In this document: piece by piece, positions 1 to 9,700 of the stretch
Position numbering within the stretch: position 1 is the first letter of the stretch
How the letters are laid out: every line of letters starts with the position of its first letter
From: Opitutaceae bacterium
GTDB taxonomy: Bacteria > Verrucomicrobiota > Verrucomicrobiia > Opitutales > Opitutaceae
Assembly: GCA_030693515.1 (NCBI GenBank)
Contig: JAUYAK010000019.1
Location: forward strand, 62,001-126,000
DNA: 64,000 bases
Direction: 5' to 3'
Notes under the pieces: model-generated
Databases searched by the model: none
Told to the model about the DNA's origin: nothing
The model's input: the letters and a program-made list of their open reading frames with translations, nothing else
Position numbers and translations under genes: made by a program

Positions 1-1380
1 CCGCTCGCGGTTGGGATGCGCGAGCACCGTCAGCAGCTCATCCGTCTTCAGCGAGCGCAAATCGACCGGACGCGGTCGGGCGAAGTTTTCCGGCACGATG
101 CGGAAGATGCGGCCGTTGGTCTTGTCCCAGGTGTCGGTGGGCTGCACGTGCGTCATGCGTGCGTCGGTCCAGTCGGCGATGTAGATTGCGCCATCGGGGC
201 CGAGTTCGAGATCGACCGGGCGGAAGGTGCGGTCCGCGGAATCGGCCAGCAGCGTGCTGTCGATGGTGCGAAAGGTCGAGGTGTCGCGCAGCACGCGGCT
301 GGCCTGCACCCGGTTCGTCATCGCCATGCCTGCGACCACTCCGCCCTCAAGCGCCGGCATCGCGCCGCCTTCGTAGATGATGAACGCCTGCGCGAACCGC
401 GGACTGTAGCCCTCGTGCGCCATGTGCTCAAAAAAACCAAAGATGAATGGATTCAACGCTGGCCCGTGCTTCGGCCAGTTTTTCACGTAGGTCGCGCCTT
501 GCGCATAGTGGAGGCCGCGTGTGGCGCCGAAGTTGGTGCCGGAGAAGGCCCGCCCGAAACGGTCAAACTCCAGGCTGTGCGTGTTGCCGCCGCCCTCGGC
601 GAAAACCTCAAAGACTCGTGTGCCCGGATGGTAGCGCCAGATGCCCTGCCCGAGCAGCTTGATGCCCTGCACGTCGAGCGTCGTCGTGCTGCCGGTCGCG
701 CCGTAGAGCCAGCCGTCGGGGCCCCAGTGCAGGCTGGTGGCGAGCGAGTGGGTGTCCTCGAGGCCGAAGCCCGCGAGGTGCACCTCGGGATCGCCGTCGG
801 GCACGTCGTCGCCGTCCCGATCGGGATAGAACAAGAGGTAGGGCGACATCATCACCCACACGCCGCCGTCGCCGGGCAGGACGCTCGTCGCCATGTTCAG
901 GCCGTCGAGAAACGTCTTCACCGTCTCAAATTTCCCGTCGCCGTCGCGGTCCTCAAGGATCGTGATCTTGTCCGCGCCGCGGAAATGCCGCGGCGGCGGC
1001 GGCGACACGCGGTCGAACTCCGCGCGGATGTATTGATCGTAGCCGGTGATCGTGACGCCCGCGGGAAACGGATACTGGAGATACTGCACGACCCAGAGCC
1101 GGCCACGCTCGTCGAACCTAAGGTCGATCGGCTGTCGCACGGCGGGTTCGCTGGCGACGAGTTCGAGACGGTAGCCCGGGGCCATGGTGATTTTCTTCAG
1201 GCTCTCGGCCGCAGGAAGCGGCGCCGCCTCCCCGCGCAGGTCCTGGCCGGCCGTCTTGAAGCTCTTCACAAACTCCGCGATCTCGGGCGTGAACGGTCCC
1301 GGCGCAGCGGCCGGCGAAGTCTGGCCCAGTGCAGAAAAGGCAGACACGAGGAGACTGACCAAGGAAAGAAAGTGGCGCAT
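1..1380 (-). CDS. PVC-type membrane-bound dehydrogenase (N-terminal 460 residues, cut by window edge)
   Basis: This gene has an open frame from ATG at 1380 to the left edge with no stop, so the C-terminus is missing. It begins with a signal peptide (MRHFLSLVSLLVSAFSALGQ). A beta-propeller-like region follows with the hallmarks of the PVC membrane-bound dehydrogenase family: GYRLELVASEP near residue 70, DERGRLWVVQYLQYP, ILEDRDGDGKFE, HWGPDGWLYG and LGPDGAIYIADWTD. Family members usually continue into HEAT repeats and a c-type cytochrome, which would lie beyond the edge. They are thought to be periplasmic sugar or polyol oxidases related to soluble glucose/sorbosone dehydrogenases, but the substrate is unknown. 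The gene lies 92 bases downstream of the sulfatase on the same strand and is probably co-transcribed, suggesting work on a sulfated polysaccharide. Confidence 0.85.
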   Translation of the reverse strand, partial: MRHFLSLVSLLVSAFSALGQTSPAAAPGPFTPEIAEFVKSFKTAGQDLRGEAAPLPAAESLKKITMAPGYRLELVASEPAVRQPIDLRFDERGRLWVVQYLQYPFPAGVTITGYDQYIRAEFDRVSPPPPRHFRGADKITILEDRDGDGKFETVKTFLDGLNMATSVLPGDGGVWVMMSPYLLFYPDRDGDDVPDGDPEVHLAGFGLEDTHSLATSLHWGPDGWLYGATGSTTTLDVQGIKLLGQGIWRYHPGTRVFEVFAEGGGNTHSLEFDRFGRAFSGTNFGATRGLHYAQGATYVKNWPKHGPALNPFIFGFFEHMAHEGYSPRFAQAFIIYEGGAMPALEGGVVAGMAMTNRVQASRVLRDTSTFRTIDSTLLADSADRTFRPVDLELGPDGAIYIADWTDARMTHVQPTDTWDKTNGRIFRIVPENFARPRPVDLRSLKTDELLTVLAHPNRER

Positions 1381-1472
1381 GAGGAGGAGGCGTGGGGTGC
1401 GATGACAACAACACGCGGCAGAGCGGCTGCAAGCCAGACGCCCAGCTCAAGCGCACAGCTAATCTCCGACCG

Positions 1473-2879
1473 TCAATAATCCCGGAAAGGCCCGCGCGGC
1501 TCGGCGGCTTCCATCTCGGCCTGCCAGCGGGCAAAGGCCGCTTTGAGCTCGGCAAGCTTCCCGGGGTGCGAGGCGACGAGATTTTTCGTTTCACCGGGAT
1601 CGGCGTCGAGGTCGAAGAGTTCCTCCTTGGCGGGCACTTCGCCCCGCTTGCCGCGCGGCGTGGTGGCCAGCCATTTCCAGTTTCCGACCCGCGCGGCTTG
1701 GTAGCCGTCGGGCCAGTCCCAGAACATCTCGCGCCGCGGCGATCCCGTCGTTCCCCGCAGGACCGGCAGCATATCGAAGCCGTCGCAGGTCACGCCCGCA
1801 GGCAACGTCGCGCCCGCGGCGCCGGCCAGAGTGGGAAGGATTTCCAGCGCGGTGAGGAACTCGTGCGTCGTTTTCCCGGCGGGGATATTGCCCGGCCACC
1901 ACGCGAGCAGGGGCACGCGGAGGCCGCCCTCGTAGCCGGTGGCCTTGCCCCCGCGCAGCCGGACCTCGTCGATGCGCGCGCCGGTGCGGCCGTTGTCGGA
2001 AAAGAAGATCACGAGCGTGTCGCTTTCGAGCGCCAGCTCGCGCAGGGTGGCGAAAATCTCCCCGATCGCCTCGTCCATCGCGGTCACCATCCCGGCGTAT
2101 TTCGTCGCGGGCCGTGCGGGATCGAGCCCGGGGTAGTATTTTTTCAGGTAATGGGCGGGGACCTGGTTGCTGTCCTTCTCCAGGTTGGAAGCGCTGTGCG
2201 GGGCGTTGAACGGCGGGTAGAGGAAGAAGGGCCGCGCGCGATGCGCCCGGATGAAGCCCACGGCTTCGCGCCGGAAAAGATCGGTGGCATAGGTGCCCTG
2301 GTCGGCGAGCGAGAGGGAGTTGCCGCGGAACATCGACGGCGCGCCGTAGCGCTCGTGCGTGTAGTAATCGATGCCGTTGTTGCCGTGGCCGACGAAGTCA
2401 TCGAAGCCACGCTGCAGCGGGAGAAAGCGGCGCGCCTGCCCCAGGTCCCACTTGCCAAAGACGGCGTTGCGGTAGCCCGCGGGGCGGAGCACGTCGCCGA
2501 AAGTGAGTTCGCGCACGTCGAGGCCGAGCGTCATCTCCGGCGAGATCGCATACTCGGCCTTGGTGTAGCGGTGGCCGTAGTTGACCATGTTGTTCCGGAT
2601 CATCTCGTAGGTGCCGTTGCGCTGCGGGTAACGGCCGGTGATGAGTCCGCTGCGCGAGGGCGTGCAGACGGAGGCGGTGACGTAAAAGTTCGTCGCGCGC
2701 ACGCCCTCGGCGGCCATCCGATCGAGGTGCGGTGTGACGAACTGCTTCGAGCCAAACGCGCCGAGATCAAACCCCTGATCGTCGCTCACGATGAGGATGA
2801 GGTTGGGCGGACGGGCCGCGGCAAGAGAAGCGAGGACGGCCAGAACTGCGGCGAAAACCAGTCTTCGAAAGGAGCGCAT
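1473..2879 (-). CDS. Sulfatase, Cys-type (family S1)
   Basis: A 468-residue exported sulfatase that hydrolyses sulfate esters, probably on polysaccharides. After a short signal peptide it has PNLILIVSDDQG (Asp33 and Asp34, calcium ligands) and the sulfatase signature CTPSRSGLITGR, whose Cys72 would be converted to formylglycine by a maturation enzyme not present in this window. A second metal-site region, FFSDNGRTG, and a C-terminal region with DLDADPGETKN are also typical of arylsulfatase-A-like enzymes. The frame stays open upstream to 3128, but the ATG at 2879 precedes the signal peptide and fits the family length. It is divergent from the EF-hand esterase at 3070, and the 190 bases between them must hold both promoters. 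The true substrate cannot be read from sequence alone. Confidence 0.93.
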   Translation of the reverse strand: MRSFRRLVFAAVLAVLASLAAARPPNLILIVSDDQGFDLGAFGSKQFVTPHLDRMAAEGVRATNFYVTASVCTPSRSGLITGRYPQRNGTYEMIRNNMVNYGHRYTKAEYAISPEMTLGLDVRELTFGDVLRPAGYRNAVFGKWDLGQARRFLPLQRGFDDFVGHGNNGIDYYTHERYGAPSMFRGNSLSLADQGTYATDLFRREAVGFIRAHRARPFFLYPPFNAPHSASNLEKDSNQVPAHYLKKYYPGLDPARPATKYAGMVTAMDEAIGEIFATLRELALESDTLVIFFSDNGRTGARIDEVRLRGGKATGYEGGLRVPLLAWWPGNIPAGKTTHEFLTALEILPTLAGAAGATLPAGVTCDGFDMLPVLRGTTGSPRREMFWDWPDGYQAARVGNWKWLATTPRGKRGEVPAKEELFDLDADPGETKNLVASHPGKLAELKAAFARWQAEMEAAEPRGPFRDY

Positions 2880-3069
2880 GGGGCGATGAGTTCCCGACTT
2901 TAAATAGGCCGGATTTGAGGAAGCGAACGCGGAGGGCGGGGATTGGAACCGAGGAAGAACTCCTCCCGTGCCCGGCGCAACAGATCCATTCACGGATGAC
3001 GGCCAGGCCTTTGCCGACGTCGCGCACGCTGTCCTTGCCACCAAACGGCCATAATCGAATCCTGCGCGC

Positions 3070-4152
3070 ATGCGCCCCGTTTTTCTTGCCTGCCTCGTCC
3101 TGCCCTTGGTCCTCACCGCCGCCGACACCGATACGCGGCTCCAGGAACTGCTGAAGCGCTACCCCGAGGCCGACACCAACAAGGACGGCACCCTCACCTT
3201 CGAGGAGGCGCAGGCCCACGCCAAAAAACTCCGCCGCCCCAAGTCGGGCGAGACAGGAGACGACGGTGGCGGCACGCCGCCCGACACCTCGAAAAAGCCC
3301 GCACCCACGCACACCGACGTGAGCTACGGCCCCCACGAACGCCACAAGCTCGACCTCTGGCTCGCGCGCCCGGGCGCGCCCGCGCCGTTGCTCGTTTACA
3401 TCCACGGCGGCGGTTTTGTGAACGGAAGCAAAGCCGGGGCGAGCGCCACCATGATCCGGGAGTCCCTTGCGGCCGGCGTCTCGTTCATGGCGATCAACTA
3501 CCGCTTCCGCGAGAGCGCGCCGATCCAGGACATCCTGCGTGACTGCGCCCGCGCGATCCAGTTCGTGCGCTCCCAGGCGCGCGCTTACGGCATCGACCCC
3601 ACGCGCATCGCCTCCTACGGCGGCTCGGCCGGCGCGACCGCCTCGCTGTGGCTCGCATTTCACGACGACCTCGCAGATCCGGGCGCCGCCGATCCGGTGC
3701 TGCGCGAATCCTCCCGCATCGTGGGAGCCGGCGCGATCAACACCCAGGCCACGATGAATGTCCTGCGCTGGCCCGAATTCCTCGGCCCCGCGCAGCGTGA
3801 GTGGTCGCGCCCCGGCGAGACCACGGCCTTCTACGGCGCGGCGACCGAGGCCGAACTCTCGACGCCCAAATTCAAGGCGATCCTCGACGACGTGGACATG
3901 CTCGGCCTCGTCTCGCGCGACGATCCGCCGGTTTTCCTCTTCTCGGCGCAGCCCGACGGCCCGCTCGCCAATCGCGGCCACGCCCTGCACCACCCCAACC
4001 ACGCGCGGGCCGTCAAGCAGGTCTGCGACGCCGCCGGCGTGTCCGCGACGGCCTGGTTTGGCATGGCGGAACCACGAATCGAGGGCGACTACCAGCGCGC
4101 GCTGCGGGAGTTTCTCTTCGCCCGACTCGGCGTGAAGCAGGCGGGGCGTTGA
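3070..4152 (+). CDS. Secreted alpha/beta hydrolase (esterase) with N-terminal EF-hand
   Basis: A 360-residue exported protein with a signal peptide ending near Ala18. A canonical EF-hand calcium loop follows (DTNKDGTLTFEE, residues 35-46). After a Pro/Thr-rich linker comes an alpha/beta hydrolase fold-3 (BD-FAE-like) domain, with oxyanion-hole HGGG at 112-115 and nucleophile Ser186 in GGSAGA. The catalytic His is probably in the HHPNHA region near residue 310. Such enzymes deacylate sugars or small esters, and EF-hand fusions are common in Verrucomicrobiota and Planctomycetota. It is divergent from the sulfatase, which suggests joint polysaccharide processing. It ends 27 bases before the convergent AraC gene. 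Confidence 0.85.
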   Translation: MRPVFLACLVLPLVLTAADTDTRLQELLKRYPEADTNKDGTLTFEEAQAHAKKLRRPKSGETGDDGGGTPPDTSKKPAPTHTDVSYGPHERHKLDLWLARPGAPAPLLVYIHGGGFVNGSKAGASATMIRESLAAGVSFMAINYRFRESAPIQDILRDCARAIQFVRSQARAYGIDPTRIASYGGSAGATASLWLAFHDDLADPGAADPVLRESSRIVGAGAINTQATMNVLRWPEFLGPAQREWSRPGETTAFYGAATEAELSTPKFKAILDDVDMLGLVSRDDPPVFLFSAQPDGPLANRGHALHHPNHARAVKQVCDAAGVSATAWFGMAEPRIEGDYQRALREFLFARLGVKQAGR

Positions 4153-4179
4153 AGTCCCGGCCGATTGCGCTCCGGGCGC

Positions 4180-5019
4180 TCAGCTCGATTTCCTGCGTTC
4201 GCGATACTGCGACGGTGTCAGGCCCACGCACCGCACAAACGCCCGCGAAAACACCACCGCGCTGTGGTAGCCCACGCGCGGCGCGATCGCCTCGAGTTTC
4301 TCGTCGGTGTTCTCCAGCAGTTCCTGCGCGTGCTGGATGCGCATGTAGGTGACGTGCTCCATCGGCGTGCGGCCCAGCTCCCGGCGGCAGACGCGCCGCA
4401 AGTGCTCGGTGCTAAGCGAGCACCTGCTCGCCAGGGTCGAGAGTTTCCAGTCTGCGGTGAGATCGGCGGCGACCGTGCCCCATAGTTCGCCAATGCGGGA
4501 ATCGCTGCGCCAGGGCCGCGCGGCCCGTGCCGCGAGACCGTGGGCCAGGCTCACCCAGTGGTGCACGAGCGCCGCGTCGCGCCCACCCTCCCACTCCGCC
4601 CGCAGGCCCTCCAAGACCCGGCCGAGTTCCTCGGCGCCCTGCGAAACCCGCAGCGGCGATCCGGCGCCGACGAGCGGCTTGGACCAGGCCGGCTCTTCGT
4701 AGCGAATCCACGCGAACGCCCAGCGTTTGCCCGGCTCCGCGTGGAAGGCGTTGAGCACGCGCGGTGGCGCGAGGAAAAGCGAACCCGCGGTGACCTTTTC
4801 CCAACTGCCCTCCAGCAGCACCCGCCCCTCTCCTTCCAAGGTCGCGTGCAGAAAACTCCCCGAGGGCGCGAGCCGCACCCGGCGATAGGGTGCATGGACG
4901 ACATCCAGCCCGAGCCAGGCAATCCGGTGCGGCGCGAGATCGCCGCATTGAGTGCGATCCAGCGACCAGCGCCGGGTGCGCGGTCCGTCGATTGTCGTCT
5001 CTTTCCAGTCAGCCTTCAT
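4180..5019 (-). CDS. AraC-family transcriptional regulator
   Basis: A 279-residue regulator. The N-terminal half looks like an AraC cupin-type ligand-binding domain (GSFLHATLEGEGRVLLEG, LFLAPPRVLNAFHA). The C-terminal 100 residues hold the two helix-turn-helix motifs (LSTLASRCSLSTEHLRRVCR and LEAIAPRVGYHSAVVFSRAF) ending in the family signature GLTPSQYRERR. The open frame runs far upstream to 5886, but the ATG at 5019 begins the recognisable protein and lies just before the divergent gene at 5179. The 159-base divergent spacer suggests that it controls the PEP-hydrolase/cupin/ThuA genes. Its ligand is unknown. Confidence 0.9.
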   Translation of the reverse strand: MKADWKETTIDGPRTRRWSLDRTQCGDLAPHRIAWLGLDVVHAPYRRVRLAPSGSFLHATLEGEGRVLLEGSWEKVTAGSLFLAPPRVLNAFHAEPGKRWAFAWIRYEEPAWSKPLVGAGSPLRVSQGAEELGRVLEGLRAEWEGGRDAALVHHWVSLAHGLAARAARPWRSDSRIGELWGTVAADLTADWKLSTLASRCSLSTEHLRRVCRRELGRTPMEHVTYMRIQHAQELLENTDEKLEAIAPRVGYHSAVVFSRAFVRCVGLTPSQYRERRKSS

Positions 5020-5178
5020 CGGATCAGGGGGTGCGAAAACATCGGTTGAATGTGTGCAGCCGGAGCTTTTCATCCGGCCCTGCGACGCGCAACGTGTGTT
5101 TTCTCCGCCACCCACACGCCCCGCCCCAGCCCACGCCTTTCGGTCTTCGGTCTTCAACTCAACCATCACGCCGCTCCC

Positions 5179-6045
5179 ATGCCCAATCCCTGGACAGGAA
5201 AAGGAAACCCTTACACGCGCGAGGAAGTGCGCGAGCGCCTCAACGCCACCCTGAAGAAAAATCAGGCTATCATCGCCGCTGGCGCAGGCACCGGCATCAG
5301 CGCCAAATTCATCGAGAAAGGCGGCGCCGATCTCATCATCATCTACAACAGCGGCCGCTTCCGCATGATGGGCCACGGCTCCACCGCCGGCATGATGGCC
5401 TATGGCGATGCCAACGCCATCGCCATGGAGATCGGCGAATACGAAGTGCTCCCGGTCGTCGAGGAGGTCCCCGTCATCTGCGGCGTCCACGCCACCGATC
5501 CGCGCCGCCGCATGTGGCACTGGCTCGGGCAGGTGAAGGAAATGGGCTTCTCCGGCGTGAACAATTTCCCCACCCACACCATCGTGGACGGCCATTTTCG
5601 CGGCGTGCTCGAGGAGACCGGCATGAGCGTGCAGAAGGAATACGAGATGATCGCCCTCGCGCGCCGCATGGACCTCTTCTCGATTGTCTACGTCGGCTCG
5701 CCCGAGGAAGCCAAGGAGATGGCCAAGGCCGGCGCCGATGCGATCATCGCGCACGTCGGCACCACCGTCGGCGGCAGCATCGGCGTAAAGAGCGCCGTCG
5801 TTAGCTGGAAACACACGCTCAAGGTCACGCAGGACATCATCAAGGCCGCCCGCACCGTGCGAAACGACATTTTTTTCCTCTGCCACGGCGGCCCAATCAA
5901 CACGCCCGAGGACGCGGCGCGCGTCATCGGCGGCACGGACTGTGTCGGCTTCGTCGGCGCCAGCAGCCTCGAGCGCATGGGCGTGGAAAAGTCCCTCACG
6001 GACCTCACGCGGAAATTCAAATCGCTGAAAGTGAAACGCTCCTAA
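5179..6045 (+). CDS. Phosphoenolpyruvate hydrolase family protein (TIM-barrel signal transduction protein, PF09370-like)
   Basis: A 288-residue cytosolic TIM-barrel protein. Recognisable segments are IIAAGAGTGISAKFIEKGGA near the N-terminus, IIIYNSGRFRMMGHGS, VCGVHATDP-like ICGVHATDP, and the C-terminal GGPINTPEDAARVI phosphate-binding-like loop. The family is annotated as PEP hydrolase or TIM-barrel signal transduction protein, and real substrates are uncertain. In many organisms it is fused to, or encoded beside, a Tm-1-like (UPF0261) protein. Here the Tm-1-like gene is at 11254, separated by a cupin and a large oxidoreductase. I chose the ATG at 5179 because homology starts there with MPNPWTGKGNPYTREEV. 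The longer frame from 5050 crosses the promoter region. Confidence 0.88.
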   Translation: MPNPWTGKGNPYTREEVRERLNATLKKNQAIIAAGAGTGISAKFIEKGGADLIIIYNSGRFRMMGHGSTAGMMAYGDANAIAMEIGEYEVLPVVEEVPVICGVHATDPRRRMWHWLGQVKEMGFSGVNNFPTHTIVDGHFRGVLEETGMSVQKEYEMIALARRMDLFSIVYVGSPEEAKEMAKAGADAIIAHVGTTVGGSIGVKSAVVSWKHTLKVTQDIIKAARTVRNDIFFLCHGGPINTPEDAARVIGGTDCVGFVGASSLERMGVEKSLTDLTRKFKSLKVKRS

Positions 6046-6066
6046 CTTCCGATCGTTTTAAGCCAA

Positions 6067-6149
6067 GTCACAGAGTCCACAGAGAACCCAAACCGAGATC
6101 ACAGAGCCTTTCTCCGTGCCCTCTGTGTCTCTTCCGTGATCTCTGTGAC
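6067..6149. repeat. CACAGAG-rich imperfect inverted repeat
   Basis: This spacer between the PEP-hydrolase and cupin genes is built from several copies of the heptamer CACAGAG and its complement CTCTGTG. The ends GTCACAGAG (6067-6075) and CTCTGTGAC (6141-6149) pair exactly. I recall similar CACAGAG-rich intergenic elements as common in Verrucomicrobiota genomes. It could form a weak hairpin in the operon message. It contains no gene. Confidence 0.6.
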
Positions 6150-6166
6150 CCAAAATAAATAGCCCC

Positions 6167-6616
6167 ATGTCACCCGCCGATCGCTGCTTCGTCCAAATCG
6201 CCGACGCCCTGCGCGAACCCAACGCGTGGACCAACAACGAGTGGCTTTGCCGCCCTGATCTCGTCGCCGCCGAGAAGCTCCTCCTCGTCCGCGCCAACAT
6301 GGATCCGATGCACTGCCATCCGTTCCACTGCCACCCGCACCGCGAGGAAATCATCTATGTCCTCTACGGCCGCGCGGAGCAATGGGTCGGCACCGAGCGT
6401 CGCATCCTGAGCGCGGGCGAGATGGCCCACATCCCCGCGGGCGTCGTCCATGCGACTTACAACCCTCACGCCGAGCCGCTCGTTTTCCTCGCGATCCTCT
6501 CCCCCGCCAAGCTCCCCGATCCACTCGCCGCGGTCCCCGACCCGCAGGATGTCTCGGCCCAGGAACCGTGGGCCAGCCTGCGCAAAAATCTCCCCGCCTG
6601 CAAAACCCGCTTCTGA
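6167..6616 (+). CDS. Small cupin-domain protein
   Basis: A 149-residue single-domain cupin. Both cupin motifs are clear: HCHPHREEIIYVLYG, with two His and a Glu as metal ligands, and PAGVVHATYNPHAEP, with the third His. An extra His-rich stretch (MHCHPFHCHPH) sits just before motif 1. Such proteins act as metal-dependent isomerases, lyases or small-molecule sensors, and the specific role cannot be told. It has no signal peptide. Its position between the PEP-hydrolase-family gene and the ThuA/dehydrogenase giant suggests a role in the same sugar-derived pathway. Confidence 0.85.
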   Translation: MSPADRCFVQIADALREPNAWTNNEWLCRPDLVAAEKLLLVRANMDPMHCHPFHCHPHREEIIYVLYGRAEQWVGTERRILSAGEMAHIPAGVVHATYNPHAEPLVFLAILSPAKLPDPLAAVPDPQDVSAQEPWASLRKNLPACKTRF

Positions 6617-6624
6617 TCTCAATG

Positions 6625-6724
6625 TTTGTCATGCTGAGCGCAGCGAAGAATCCAGCAGGAGTGACGAAGCTCTCATGCGCTGCGAGTGTCCAAGTGGATT
6701 CTTCGCTGCACTCAGAATGACAAA
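6625..6724. repeat. 100-bp palindromic repeat element
   Basis: Two 30-base arms, 6625-6654 and 6695-6724, are inverted copies with 28 of 30 positions matching, separated by 40 bases. The arm core is the widely seen TGCTGAGCGCAGCGAAGAAT motif. The layout is that of a non-coding REP or miniature palindromic element, not a gene. It lies between the cupin gene and the ThuA fusion gene and could fold into a long hairpin in the transcript. Confidence 0.8.
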
Positions 6725-6789
6725 AGGGTATCCGCCCCTGTCTCCCTATCTCTCCCTCTCTCCCCATCTTCCCCTCCTCCCCCTCCCCC

Positions 6790-9700
6790 ATGAAACGCCT
6801 CCTCACCCTCGCCGCGCTTTCGCTCTCCGTCCTCCTCGGCGCGGCTCTCACTGCGTCCGCCGCCGAACCGCTCCGCGTCTTCATCCGCTCCGGCCCCAAG
6901 ACCCACGGTCCGGGCCAGCACGACCATCCGCGTTTCCTGCGCGAGTGGTCGGCGTTGCTCAACGAGCGCGGCGCCCGCGCCACCGGCGGCGACGCCTTTC
7001 CCACCGGCGATCAGCTCGCGGCGACCGATGTCCTCGTCCTCCACGCCCCCGAGGCCGGCAACGTCGCCCCGGCGGACCGCGCCCACCTCGACACGTTTCT
7101 GAAGCGCGGCGGCGGCATTGTCGTCATCCACGCCGCCGCCGTCTCCCGCGATCCTGATTGGTATAAAACCATCATCGGCGGCTCGTGGCGGTTTGGCACC
7201 ACGAAGTTCTTGGAAGCGCCCATGCATCTCTACTTCGCCGACCGCGATCATCCGATCACTCGCGGCGCCTCCAACTGGTCGATGGAGGATGAGATCTATT
7301 TCGACAAGGACCTGCTCCCCGAGGCGCGCGTCCTCGCCACTTCCTACACGCCCAAGGCCATCGACACCGGCGGCCGCGGCAACCGCGAGGCGCAGGCCCG
7401 CGCCGCCGAGGCCGTCGCAAAGAACAAGGCCGTGAACATCTACGACCACCAGCCGCAGATGTGGACCTACGAGCGCACCATCGCGGGCGGCACGCGCGGC
7501 TATCGCGCTTTCGTCTCCATCCCCGGTCACCGCTACGAGAATTTCGATCGGCCCAACTACCGCGCCATCCTCCTTCGCGGCATCGCTTGGGCCGGCCAGC
7601 GCGCCAACGCCGATGAACTCTGCCGCGCCGCCGAACTCGGCGATGCGCTGCGCTATCCCGAGGGCGGCCCCACGCACCCGGCCAAGGCCGCGGCCAAAAT
7701 CGAGGTCCACCCCGAGTTCAGCCTCTCCCTCGTCGCCGCTGAGCCGCTCATCAACAAGGTCATGAATCTCGATTGGGACGAGCGCGGCCGCCTCTGGGTC
7801 TGCGAGACGCCCGAGTATCCGAACGGCCGCCGCAAGCCCAACACCCCGGCCAATTCCGCACTCCCGGCCTGGAGCGATTCCGGGTCCCTCCGCCCGGCTC
7901 AGTTCGATCGCGATCCCGAGGACCGCATCTCGATCCTGACCGACTCCAACGGCGATGGCATCATGGATCAAAAGCAGGTCTTCGCCGACAAACTCGAACT
8001 CGTCACCAGTTTCGTCCTCTACAAAAACGGCGTCATCGCCGCCACCTCGCCCGACATCTGGTATCTCGAAGACACCAACAACGACGGCGTCGCCGACAAA
8101 CGCACCAAGCTCTACACCGGCCTCGGCATCAACGACACCCACGCGGTCATCAACAATCTCCGTTGGGGCCTCGACGGTTGGATCTACGCCTCGCACGGCT
8201 ACTCGCGCGGCGATGTGAAGTCGGGCGACGGGAAAAAATCCTTCGGCCCCGATGGCAGCGGCGTCGTGCGCTTCAAGCCCGACGGCTCCGCCTTTGAGCA
8301 ATACTCCAGCCGCAACGGCAACACCTGGGGCCTCGACGTGACGTGGGATGGCCAGGTCTTCTGGACGCAGCCCACGAGCGGCACCGTGTTTTTCCACACC
8401 GTCCTGCCCGAGAGCATCCTCGCCAAGGGCAAGATCCCCGGCACCACCTCCGCAAAGGGCATGATCACGAACCAGCGCACGTTCCCCGCGATGGAGTGGA
8501 CCGAGCAGGCCTACGTGCAGATCGATCAAGTCGGCCGTTTCACTGCGGCCGCCGGCTGCGCCATCTACGAGGGCGGCGCGTGGCCTGCGAAATGGAACTA
8601 CAGTTACTTCACCGGCGAGCCCACGCTCAACATCGTCCATCACCAGTTCGTGCGCCGCGACGGCGTGAGCTACACCGTCGAGAAGGAAAAAGGCCGCGAG
8701 GAAACCGAGTTCATGCGCAGCACCGATCTCTGGTTCCGCCCGATCGACACGCGCATCGGCCCCGACGGCGCCCTCTACGTGATCGATTTCTACAACCAGG
8801 CCGTGATTCACAACGACACGCGCGGTCCTGTCCACAGCCAGACCAACGCCGCTGTGCGCCCCGACCGCGACCACTACTTCTCCCGCATCTGGCGCGTGCA
8901 GCACAAGGAGGCGCAGAAACTCGCCGTGCCCGCGCTCGACCGCCGCAACCTCGCCGCGCTCATCAAGACCATCGAGACCAGCCCCAACGCGCATGTGAAG
9001 AAAACCGCGCTGCGCCTCGCGCAGGAGAGTCATGCCGGCGCCCCGCAGCTGGTGAATCTCCAGCGCCGCATGGGCGGCGATGCGCTCGCGCTGCACGACA
9101 AGGCTCGTGCCGCCACCACCCCGGCCTTGCGCGCCACAGTCCTCGCTGATTTTGCCGCCGCTGCCGACGATTGGACGCGGTCCGCTCTCATCGCCGGCGC
9201 GAGCGACCGCGCGGCGGACTTCATCACCGACGCCCTCGCGCGCAAGGAGGCCGCACTCGGCTCCTTTGTTGGCGCCCTCACCCCTTCCGTGCCGCTCACG
9301 CAGGCGTCTGTCCTTGTGCAGGCCGCTGCCGCCACGCCCGGCCCGCTCGCCGCTGCTTTGTTGCGGGGCCTCGGCCAGTCCACCACCACGCCTCCCGCCC
9401 TCGACGCCGCGACCACCGCTGCGTTGCAAAAGCTCCTCGCCGCGCCCGATACCGCCGCATCCGCCCTGGCCCTCGCGGCCAAGTGGAATTCGGCCGGTGC
9501 CCTCGCCGACGCCGTCGCGCAGACCGCCCGCCGCGTTCTCTCCGACCTCGGCGACGCAAAGATTGCCGACACCCGCCGCGCGGAAATCGCGACCGCGCTC
9601 GTCGCCCTGCCCCCCTACCGGGCCGAGGCCCTCGCCAAGATTGGCGCCCTGCTCGGCGACCCTGCTACGGACGAGGCCGTGCGCGTTCCGCTCCTCGCGA

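Noticed and set aside
16-1479. Plus-strand open frame of 487 codons
   Set aside because: It is the antisense shadow of the PVC dehydrogenase on the minus strand, and its translation is Arg/His/Val-rich with no domain.
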